Shown here piece after piece: positions 40,980 through 48,391 of a stretch of DNA of 64,000 nt. The first letter of the stretch is position 1. Each line of letters starts with the position of its first letter. Source of the DNA: Terrihabitans soli. Lineage in GTDB: Bacteria > Pseudomonadota > Alphaproteobacteria > Rhizobiales > Methylopilaceae. Made by a program: the position numbers and the translations under genes. The stretch is taken from contig NZ_AP023361.1 of the NCBI RefSeq assembly GCF_014191545.1, positions 1,206,501 to 1,270,500 of the forward strand, read 5' to 3'. Under the pieces are notes generated by a model. It searched no databases, had not been told where the DNA came from, and saw only the letters and a program-made list of their open reading frames with translations.

Positions 40980-42788
40980 ATGCCCACTCCTCAGGCCCTC
41001 CAGACCCCGGCGCCCCGGGAAGCCGCTCCTGCGCTTTTAGGGGTGAATTCCTCCTTCACGGGAAGGTTCTGGCGCGAGCGGCTGGATAGCCAAGGGCAAA
41101 GCCTGGCCCTGGCCATCGCCCAGCGCCACGGCGTGCCGGAGGTGCTGGCCCGCGTCCTGGCGGGAAGGGGCATCGGGCTTGATGCCGTCGGCGATTATCT
41201 CAGCCCCAATATCCGCTCGCTTCTGCCCGAGCCCTATCGCTTCACCGATATGGAGGCGGCCGCCCGGCGCATCGCCCGCGCCGTGGAGGCGGGCGAGCGG
41301 GTCGCGATCTTCGGCGATTACGATGTCGATGGCGCCACCTCCTCGGCGGTGCTCGCGAGCCTGTTGAAAGCCGCCGGAACCCCGCACCGGATCTATATTC
41401 CCGACCGCATTTTTGAGGGCTATGGCCCCAACGCGGAGGCCATCAAGACGCTGGCGGAGGAGGGCGCAAAGCTCCTCGTCACGGTGGATTGCGGCACGAC
41501 GAGCCATGCCGCTCTGGCCGAAGCATCAAGGCTCCGCATGGATGTCGTCGTGCTCGATCATCATCAGGTCGGAGAGACGCTGCCCGAGGTCGCGGCGCTG
41601 GTGAATCCCAAGCGCCATGACGACATTTCGGGCCATGATTATCTCGCCGCGGTCGGCGTCGTGTTCATCACGGTCGTCGCGGTCAACCGGCTTCTGCGCC
41701 AAAACGGTTTCTGGACGGCGGAGCGGTCCGAGCCCGATCTTCTGTCCTTACTCGATCTCGTGGCGCTCGGCACGGTCGCCGATGTCGTGCCGCTGACGGG
41801 CATCAACCGCGCCTTCGTCATTCGCGGCCTGCAGGCCATGGGCCAGCGCCGCCGTCCGGGCCTGCGGGCGCTTGCGGACGCGGCGCGCATGCGCGGTGCG
41901 CCGAGCCCTTATCATCTCGGTTTTCTCATCGGCCCGCGCATCAATGCCGGCGGGCGCATCGGCCGCGCCGAACTCGGCGCGCTGCTGCTCACCTGCGACG
42001 ACGAAGCGGAATCGCAGAAGCTCGCGCTCGAACTCGATCGTCTCAACGGCGAGCGCCAGGAGGTCGAGAAGGGCGTGCTGGCGGACGCCGAGATGAAAGC
42101 GGACCTTTCCGCCGATGTCGTCATGGCTTCGGGCATGGGCTGGCATCCGGGCGTTGTCGGCCTTGTCGCCGCGCGGCTGAAAGAACGCGCCTCGAAACCG
42201 GCATTCGCGATCACGTTTTCGAACGGTGTCGGTACGGGGTCGGGCCGCTCGATCCCCGGCGTCGATATCGGGGCGGCCGTGCGCGCCGCGGTGGAAGAGG
42301 GGCTTCTCGTCAAAGGCGGCGGCCATGCCATGGCGGCGGGCATCACCGTCGAGGAGACAAGGTTCGACGCCTTCGCCGCGTTTTTGCGCGCGCGTCTTGC
42401 ATCCGATGTCGCAGCCGCGCGGCGCGAGGATGTGCTGAAGATCGACGGGGTTTTGACGGCGGCCTCCCTGACGCCCGGGCTCTATGACGAGATCCAGCGC
42501 GCCGGGCCGTTCGGCGCCGGCAATTCCGAGCCCATTTTTGCCCTGTCCGGCCATATCCTGATGTCGGTCGAAGAGGTCGGCTCGGGCGGGCATTTGCGGC
42601 TCCGGCTGAAGGCACCGGACGGGTCGGCGGTCACCGCCATGGCCTTCCGGGCGGTCGGCCAGCCGCTCGGCGAAGTGCTACCGCTCAACCGCGGAAAGCC
42701 GGTTGAGGTCGCGGGATGCTTGCAGAAAGATGAATGGAACGGCCGTACCTCGGTATCCATGCGCGTGCTGGATGCGGCGGCAGGATAA
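40980..42788 (+). CDS. recJ: Single-stranded-DNA exonuclease RecJ
   Basis: 602 aa, the usual RecJ length. DHH-family motifs are 'VAIFGDYDVDGATSSAVLAS' (about residue 110), 'VDCGTTSHAAL', 'VVLDHHQVGE' (DHH near residue 190) and 'LVALGTVADVVPL'; the DHHA1 domain contains 'GRINAGGRIGRAELG'-type sequence and 'KGGGHAMAAGITV'. A C-terminal OB fold follows. RecJ degrades 5'-ended single strands in RecF-pathway recombination, mismatch and base-excision repair. It stands alone and is core genome. Confidence 0.95.
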   Translation: MPTPQALQTPAPREAAPALLGVNSSFTGRFWRERLDSQGQSLALAIAQRHGVPEVLARVLAGRGIGLDAVGDYLSPNIRSLLPEPYRFTDMEAAARRIARAVEAGERVAIFGDYDVDGATSSAVLASLLKAAGTPHRIYIPDRIFEGYGPNAEAIKTLAEEGAKLLVTVDCGTTSHAALAEASRLRMDVVVLDHHQVGETLPEVAALVNPKRHDDISGHDYLAAVGVVFITVVAVNRLLRQNGFWTAERSEPDLLSLLDLVALGTVADVVPLTGINRAFVIRGLQAMGQRRRPGLRALADAARMRGAPSPYHLGFLIGPRINAGGRIGRAELGALLLTCDDEAESQKLALELDRLNGERQEVEKGVLADAEMKADLSADVVMASGMGWHPGVVGLVAARLKERASKPAFAITFSNGVGTGSGRSIPGVDIGAAVRAAVEEGLLVKGGGHAMAAGITVEETRFDAFAAFLRARLASDVAAARREDVLKIDGVLTAASLTPGLYDEIQRAGPFGAGNSEPIFALSGHILMSVEEVGSGGHLRLRLKAPDGSAVTAMAFRAVGQPLGEVLPLNRGKPVEVAGCLQKDEWNGRTSVSMRVLDAAAG

Positions 42789-43021
42789 TATTCCAGCCGC
42801 CCGGGCTTCGGAGTGTGGTTACGCCGCCCTTAATGCGATCGCGGAAGCTTAGCATTCTTATCCGTCATAAACGGCGTTTTCTCCTCTGCGGCCACACTGT
42901 TTTCCGGCAAAAACACCGGGCTTTTTCATGACAAATTGTACGATCGGTTTTCAGGCGCGCTTCAGGCGCCCGTACGTAAATTCTCGTCCGACATTCTACG
43001 GTGGGTTGGGCGGAACTACGT
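42789..43021. other. Intergenic region before the TadG-like gene
   Basis: 233 bp, AT-richer than the neighbours (for example TTAGCATTCTTATCCG and TTTTTCATGACAAATTGTACG). It probably holds the promoter for the downstream gene. No gene or clear terminator is seen. Confidence 0.4.
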
Positions 43022-44626
43022 ATGCAGTTCAGAAAGTTCTTTCGCGACGAAGCGGGCGGCATCATGCCCATCTTCGCCGTCAGCCTCGTTCCGGTCCTGT
43101 CCCTGGTTGGCGCCGCCGTCGATCTCGCCGGCATCAACCGCGCCTATGACAAGCTGCAGGTTGCGGTGGATACGACCGCGCTGGCCGTGAACCACGAACT
43201 GCATTTGACGACCGTCCAGAACAGCATCCAGACCAAGGCCAACGCCTATTTCCAGTCGCAGGCGGTGGGCCTTGAAAGCCCTGACATGAAGCCGGTCGAA
43301 TTCAGCGTCGCCGACGGCCGCGTCGATATCACCGGCACCGCCAAATTTACGCCGCAGGTTCTGAGCGGGTTCGGATTCGGGCCCTATAATCTCACCGCCA
43401 AAGCCCGCACCGTGATGGGCGATCAGTCGATCGAAGTCGCGCTCGTGCTCGACAATTCCGGCTCGATGGAGGGCTCCAAGCTCACCTCGCTGAAGACGGC
43501 CGCCAAAAGCCTCGTCAACATCCTGTACGACAGCGTCACCGCGCAGACCCGCGTCAAGATCAGCCTTGTGCCGTTCTCGGGCGCCGTCAATGTCGGCGCG
43601 GACAACGCCACCTCCGACTGGATGGACAAGAACGCGGCATCGCCCGCGCATTCGGAAAACTTCGTGTCGGCGAAAAACCGTTTCACGCTCTACAGCGAAA
43701 TGAACACCGCCTGGAAGGGCTGCGTGGAATCGCGTCCGGGCGATCTCATGGTCAATGACACCGCGCCGACGACGGCCGATCCCATCACGCTGTTTGTGCC
43801 GATGTTCGCGCCGGACGAGCCGGATGAAGAGGGCGAGAACACGAAGGAATTCGTGAACAACTACCTCAACGACAACGGCAAGTGGACCGATCTCGATAAC
43901 GACGGCAAAAAGGACGACAACGAGTGGGTGAACTGCTCGGCGTCCGACCGCAGCAGCTCGACCGATCAGGCTGTGCAGAAGCGCGTTTGCAAATATAAGG
44001 GCGTGACGCCGTCGACCTCGTCCTATGGCTCGACGACGAAGGGCCCGAATTTCTGGTGCAATTCGGATCCGATCGTGCCGCTCACCGCGACCAAGCAGAC
44101 GGTGATCGACAAGATCAATGCGATGAGCGCCAAGGGCTACACCAACATCCACGAAGGCCTGATGTGGGGCTGGCGCGTCCTGTCGCCGGGCGCGCCGTTC
44201 ACCGAGGGTGTGTCGTATACGACGCCGAACGTGCGCAAATACATCATCCTGATGACCGACGGCGAAAACACGATCAACAGCCGCAGCGAAAACCACAACA
44301 ACTCCGACTATTCGGCCTATGGCTACGCCGCGAACAACCGTCTTGCCGACGACAGCGACGACATGAATGGCTCCGAGCTGAAGACCGCCATGGACGACCG
44401 GCTGGAAGAGGCGTGCGAAAACGCCAAGAACGACGATCCGAACAATCCGGAGAAGATCACGATCTTCACGATCGCCTTCCAGGTGAACGCGCAAGCCACG
44501 CTGCAGCGCCTGAAGGACTGCGCCTCGAGCGACAGCATGGCCAAGACGGCGAGCAACGGCACCGAGCTGGATACGGCCTTCCGGAACATCGCCAAGGAAC
44601 TCGGCCCCCTGCGCCTGACCCAGTAA
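43022..44626 (+). CDS. TadE/TadG-like protein with von Willebrand A domain
   Basis: 534 aa from ATG 43022 (MQFRKFFRDEAGGIMPIF); an earlier in-frame ATG at 43001 would add seven residues. Residues 1-45 are the TadG-type N terminus, a basic start then one helix with 'GGIMPIFAVSLVPVLSLVGAAVDLA'. A VWA domain starts near residue 138 with the MIDAS motif DNSGSM and later 'ILMTDGEN'. The domain is interrupted by an insertion rich in Asp/Asn/Glu ('DDNEWVNC'). TadG-like proteins work with Flp/Tad pilus machinery or on the cell surface. No other tad genes are nearby. Confidence 0.87.
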   Translation: MQFRKFFRDEAGGIMPIFAVSLVPVLSLVGAAVDLAGINRAYDKLQVAVDTTALAVNHELHLTTVQNSIQTKANAYFQSQAVGLESPDMKPVEFSVADGRVDITGTAKFTPQVLSGFGFGPYNLTAKARTVMGDQSIEVALVLDNSGSMEGSKLTSLKTAAKSLVNILYDSVTAQTRVKISLVPFSGAVNVGADNATSDWMDKNAASPAHSENFVSAKNRFTLYSEMNTAWKGCVESRPGDLMVNDTAPTTADPITLFVPMFAPDEPDEEGENTKEFVNNYLNDNGKWTDLDNDGKKDDNEWVNCSASDRSSSTDQAVQKRVCKYKGVTPSTSSYGSTTKGPNFWCNSDPIVPLTATKQTVIDKINAMSAKGYTNIHEGLMWGWRVLSPGAPFTEGVSYTTPNVRKYIILMTDGENTINSRSENHNNSDYSAYGYAANNRLADDSDDMNGSELKTAMDDRLEEACENAKNDDPNNPEKITIFTIAFQVNAQATLQRLKDCASSDSMAKTASNGTELDTAFRNIAKELGPLRLTQ

Positions 44627-44702
44627 CTCGGCCCAGCAAATCTGACGCAGAAAACAGCGTTGCCCCAAGGGGCGCGGGACCCTATAAGGGCCCCTCGATT
44701 CC

Positions 44703-44777
44703 GCGCCCTTCGTCTATCGGTTAGGACGTCAGCCTTTCACGCTGAAAAGAGGGGTTCGATTCCCCTAGGGCGCGCCA
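44703..44777 (+). tRNA. tRNA-Glu (anticodon UUC)
   Basis: Acceptor GCGCCCT pairs with AGGGCGC, followed by G and an encoded CCA (44775-44777). The D-arm is CGTCTATCGGTTAGGACG, the anticodon loop CTTTCAC gives TTC, and the T-arm is GGGGTTCGATTCCCC. Complete and canonical. A two-gene insert with different composition follows immediately downstream. Confidence 0.97.
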
Positions 44778-45063
44778 TCCTCCATAAAAATCAATAGCTT
44801 ATCTGCTGCGTTGTGCGCCTCGATGAGGCGTGTGTGCGTGGCCCGCCAGCCTTGTCTGCGGCGTGTCTAGGCCCCGTGCGCCCCTATCTCTCCAAGCGTC
44901 CGGGAAGCACACCGCGCACCCTTCACCCATGCTGTCGGGCCGCACGAGATCGTTGGCGAGCCGCGGGGATAAACCGCCAGTCGCGGGCCTCGTGTCACCC
45001 GTGGATGCAAGGAGCTTGGAGTTTGGCGTATTCACGGATAAGTTGCAAATCGGCGGGGGTGCA
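44778..45063. other. Intergenic region behind tRNA-Glu
   Basis: 286 bp from the tRNA 3' end to the membrane-protein gene. No integrase and no obvious copy of the tRNA 3' end is seen. It begins with an AT-rich stretch (AAAAATCAATAGC) and probably contains the promoter of the insert. Confidence 0.35.
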
Positions 45064-46050
45064 ATGGTCGAATTTTCAAAGATCGCGCCGTTTCTTCAGG
45101 ATCCGCTTGTCCTGATCGGCTTCTTCTTTGTCGTGTTCTTTGGTTTCGGGCGAGCCATTCTAAAGGCTGGCATCATCCCAGTGCTGGATCGAAGGGGCGG
45201 CTATCGCATCCTATCCAGCATTCTTCTCTACGGCTTCATCATCGGCCTGGCCGTCACGCTGCTCGGGTTCGGTCTGAAGTATCGCGAACTCTCTGAGGCT
45301 GAACAGCGCGGTGCCGTTCGCCTGCTTAACGAAGAGCTGGCGGGGGACTTACAGGTCGCGCGCGAGCTTCATTTGAACACGGTTTCCATCCTAAACGCGG
45401 TACAAACCGTCAGCGGCGTTCTACGGCATGAAAAAATTCCGCTCTTAGCTGCATTGTTTCCAGCTGAGAACATAGATCTAAGCAAAATTATTCCAGCCTC
45501 CTTACCTTACGCCCGGCAGGTGCTGACCGCCGCAAAAGACAGCGGTGTCTTGGACGATTCCTCGGAACAGCGGAAGTTCGCGTTAGCTGCACGCGCGACT
45601 ACGCGCACCATACAGACAACCAAGGGAGTGATTGAGTCCTTGGCTGACACTGCCGGTTCTAGGTATGTAATTACGTCAGCGTCATGGGATGCAAATCTGC
45701 CGATTTTGCGAAAGGTCCATGTGATTGACGTGTCCCGTATGCAGTCACTGTACAACGACTTGCGTCTTCTTCGTACGAACTACGGGGTGGTTATCAATCA
45801 TAGCCAGAGTTATTTGAGTGCCGTGAATGATTTCCTGTCGTCGCCGGAACCCATCGATGAATATCGTTTGTCGCACGTCTTGGCAGCAGAGCGATTATTT
45901 CTGATGACGGTCTCCGTATATTCGAAGTCCCTAGCGGAGAAAATCGAAGTGATAGACAAGGAGCGCACGGAAATCAGGACGATGATGATCGCGCTAGGCG
46001 GAAATAGCGCAATCAATCTGGAAACCACAAAAGCCGGAGTCATTCCATGA
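45064..46050 (+). CDS. Two-helix membrane protein with long cytoplasmic or periplasmic helical domain, unknown
   Basis: 328 aa from ATG 45064. Two membrane helices lie near the N terminus (about 12-33, 'LVLIGFFFVVFFGFGRAIL', and about 45-67, 'ILSSILLYGFIIGLAVTLLGF'). A mostly helical soluble domain of about 260 residues follows, without known motifs ('ELAGDLQVARELHLNTVSILNAVQTV'). Codon use is less GC-biased than neighbouring core genes, suggesting acquisition. It overlaps the next gene by 4 bp (ATGA), so the pair probably functions together. Confidence 0.65.
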   Translation: MVEFSKIAPFLQDPLVLIGFFFVVFFGFGRAILKAGIIPVLDRRGGYRILSSILLYGFIIGLAVTLLGFGLKYRELSEAEQRGAVRLLNEELAGDLQVARELHLNTVSILNAVQTVSGVLRHEKIPLLAALFPAENIDLSKIIPASLPYARQVLTAAKDSGVLDDSSEQRKFALAARATTRTIQTTKGVIESLADTAGSRYVITSASWDANLPILRKVHVIDVSRMQSLYNDLRLLRTNYGVVINHSQSYLSAVNDFLSSPEPIDEYRLSHVLAAERLFLMTVSVYSKSLAEKIEVIDKERTEIRTMMIALGGNSAINLETTKAGVIP

Positions 46051-46325
46051 AAGCTTTGACACTGTTTCCCGCGGCGATCCTATTGGCGACCACGGCTCCC
46101 GCCGCTGCTTGCTGCGCATACAAATGCTGTGACTGCAGCTGCGTCGCCAGCACAATCGGCGAAAGGTCGGAAGACGTTGCGAAAGCGGTTGAGAATCTAC
46201 TTTCCAGCAAGGACGCGCCGCTCTCTCTAAGAAGCTTTGAAATATCCACACAGTCCGCACGTCAAAGCGGTGCGTTTGTGTGTGAGGCGAAGGACGATGG
46301 TGTCGTGTGCGAGCGAGAAGATTAG
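46047..46325 (+). CDS. Small cysteine-rich secreted protein, unknown
   Basis: 92 aa. A signal peptide (MKALTLFPAAILLATTAPAAA) is followed at the mature N terminus by six cysteines within 11 residues (CCAYKCCDCSC), a helical middle region and two more cysteines near the C terminus ('FVCEAKDDGVVCE'). The cluster could bind metal or form disulfides in the periplasm. It overlaps the membrane-protein gene by 4 bp. No family is recognised; toxin, metal-binding and envelope roles are all possible. Confidence 0.65.
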   Translation: MKALTLFPAAILLATTAPAAACCAYKCCDCSCVASTIGERSEDVAKAVENLLSSKDAPLSLRSFEISTQSARQSGAFVCEAKDDGVVCERED

Positions 46326-46727
46326 GACTAGCCAATTCTTCTCCCTTCATGAACCGATAGGGGCGGCGAGCGATCGGCAAGCCATCAAAGCAGGCCGCAT
46401 CCGCCATCTCTGAGAAACTGTGACCCCCGCGATCACCGACGAGTTCCCTGCGCTGCACGGGCATCGAGGCTATGCTGAAGCTGGCGTTTCGAGGGCGGTA
46501 AGCTCAAACTTGGGGCTGAGGCGCCGCCGCAACAGCGTCCGCTGATCCAGACTCCGCTGCCGCCCGCGCCGTAAGCGCATGTCGTTGACGGATAAGCCCT
46601 ACTAAGCGTCGCCGCTTTGCAGTTTAGAATTTCTATAAATCATTGATCTTGCAAGACTATTTCATCGTCTTTACTCATCGGGCCAAGCGTTCCGGCGAGG
46701 GGTTTGGGGCGCCCGGGTTTTCGTTTC
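46326..46727. other. Intergenic region, possibly the degraded edge of the insert
   Basis: 402 bp. The first two thirds are GC-rich and contain only short, interrupted frames in both directions (for example a plus-strand 'ITDEFPALHGHRGYAEAG' fragment), which may be a decayed gene end. The last part (46625-46680) is AT-rich (TTTAGAATTTCTATAAATCATTGATC) and is the likely promoter of the FecI-type gene. No terminator or Fur box is clear. Confidence 0.4.
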
Positions 46728-47258
46728 ATGTCGCGTCCGCTCGTTCTCGGTCCGAATGCGTCCGGCTCGCTCTGCGAGATCGTCGATGCGCATTACGGTG
46801 AGTTGCGCGCTTTCGCCCGCCAGAAGGCGGGTAATCCTGTCGTCGCGGAAGATCTCGTGCAGGAAGCGTTTGCGCGCCTTGCCGGCCTCGGCGAAACGCG
46901 CGTCGAAAATCCGCGCGCGCTGCTCTACCGGATCATCGGTAATCTCGCCATCGATCGCGGCCGGCGCGAGGCGCGGGAGCGGACCCGTGCGCTGCCGCTC
47001 GATGCGGCCGAATTTGCCGCCGATGAGGAACCGGATGCCGAGCGCGGCCTTATCGCCCGTCAGCGCCTTGCCTCGCTGAAAGAAGCTGTCGATGCGCTGC
47101 CGGCGCGCTGCCGCGAATGCTTCATTCTCCGCCGGTTCGAAGATGTCGATCCGGACGAGATCGCCCGCCGCATGGGCATCAGCCGCAATATGGTGGAAAA
47201 GCATCTGCGCCATGCGGTGACGCAATGCGCGCTCGCTCTGCGCAGCTCCGACCACTAA
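46728..47258 (+). CDS. FecI-type ECF sigma factor
   Basis: 176 aa from ATG 46728; a TTG at 46704 is a weaker alternative. Sigma region 2 is 'GELRAFARQKAGNPVVAEDLVQEAFARLAGL', then 'NPRALLYRIIGNLAIDRGRREAR'; region 4 is 'LPARCRECFILRRFEDVDPDEIARRMGISRNMVEKHLRHAV'. This pattern is the iron-starvation (FecI) group. With the FecR gene and the TonB receptor downstream it forms a cell-surface signalling system that turns on receptor synthesis when the ferric-siderophore binds. Confidence 0.92.
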   Translation: MSRPLVLGPNASGSLCEIVDAHYGELRAFARQKAGNPVVAEDLVQEAFARLAGLGETRVENPRALLYRIIGNLAIDRGRREARERTRALPLDAAEFAADEEPDAERGLIARQRLASLKEAVDALPARCRECFILRRFEDVDPDEIARRMGISRNMVEKHLRHAVTQCALALRSSDH

Positions 47259-47347
47259 TTTTTCGCCCGAGACCTCCTGTCCGGTCCGCCTGCCGCGTCT
47301 ATTGGTGGTGGAAACCGTCTTTTGTATAAGGCGGCTTCGGATGGGGT

Positions 47348-48277
47348 TTGAGAATCGTGCGGGCATCGCAGAGCGCTCTGGAAGAAGCGGCGGAATGGTT
47401 CTTCCGGCAGGACGGAAAGTCTTTGCCGGAGAGCGAACGCGCGCTCTTTGAGACGTGGCTCGCCATACCTGAAAATCGCAGCGCCTGGGCGGAGATCGGC
47501 CGCACCTGGCAGGAGGCGCGGGGGCTTGATTACGCCGCCGGCCGCGCGGTGCCGGGCATATCGGCGCCTGTCCGCTGGATGGCGATCGCGGCAAGCCTGG
47601 TGCTGGCGCTTCTCGGCGCGGGCTATGCCTTCGATCTCCCGATGCGCCTGAGGGCCGATATCTACACCGCAACCGGCGAGTTCCGCTCTGTCACGCTGCC
47701 CGACGGTTCGATCGCGCAGATCAATACAGGATCGGCACTCGCTCTCCATTTTTCGCCGAAGGAGCGCATCGTCCGCCTGCTGAAAGGCGAGGCGGTGTTC
47801 ACCGTCGCGCATGACGGCTCGCGGCCGTTCATGGTCCAAACCGACGGTGATACGGCGACTGCGCTCGGCACGGTCTTCGCGGTGCGTGAAACGGGCGAGG
47901 GCGCCGTTGTCACCGTTCTGGAAAGCCGCGTTGCCGTTGCCTTCGCCGATGGCGGGCCGCGCCGCGAACTCGCACCCGGACAGCAGGTGCGCCCGCTCGG
48001 CGGCGGTCATGAAATCACAAATATCGATGCGGATGCCGCGACCGCATGGCGGCGCGGCAAGCTGATCTTTGCCGACCGGCCGCTCGGCAGTGTTGTCGAA
48101 GAACTCAACCGTTATCATATGGGGCGAATTCAGATCGTCGATCCAGCCCTGAACTCCCGCCGCGTCAGCGGCGTGTTCGACACATCCGATCCCCTAGCCG
48201 TCGTCGCCGCGCTGGAGGCTTCGCTCCAGCTCTCTTCGACCCGTATCGGCTCGATGCTGGTGCTTCTGCACCGCTGA
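47348..48277 (+). CDS. FecR-type anti-sigma/transmembrane sensor
   Basis: 309 aa from TTG 47348 (GTG at 47357 is possible). The cytoplasmic N-terminal domain has 'EEAAEWFFRQ...ERALFETWLAIPENRSAWAEI' (DUF4880, sigma-binding). One membrane helix follows at about 76-96 ('WMAIAASLVLALLGAGYAF'). The periplasmic FecR domain has 'TATGEFRSVTLPDGSIAQINTGSAL' and 'GEAVFTVAHDGSRPFMV'. The C-terminal STN-like segment would touch the receptor's signalling domain. It relays receptor occupancy to the sigma factor. Confidence 0.93.
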   Translation: MRIVRASQSALEEAAEWFFRQDGKSLPESERALFETWLAIPENRSAWAEIGRTWQEARGLDYAAGRAVPGISAPVRWMAIAASLVLALLGAGYAFDLPMRLRADIYTATGEFRSVTLPDGSIAQINTGSALALHFSPKERIVRLLKGEAVFTVAHDGSRPFMVQTDGDTATALGTVFAVRETGEGAVVTVLESRVAVAFADGGPRRELAPGQQVRPLGGGHEITNIDADAATAWRRGKLIFADRPLGSVVEELNRYHMGRIQIVDPALNSRRVSGVFDTSDPLAVVAALEASLQLSSTRIGSMLVLLHR

Positions 48278-48391
48278 TTTTTTTCGGAAAAGATACGAGT
48301 CCGGCCTCCTCTTCAGGCCACCTCCCGCGTCTCACCCCTGGGATGGCCGGCAAACCGCGTGCGGCGGCGCCGGCTTTTGGGGAGTTAAGTT

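Noticed and set aside
46400-46560. Fragment of a transposase or integrase behind the Cys-rich gene
   Set aside because: Short protein-like pieces are visible on both strands, but none carries a recognisable catalytic motif or terminal inverted repeats.
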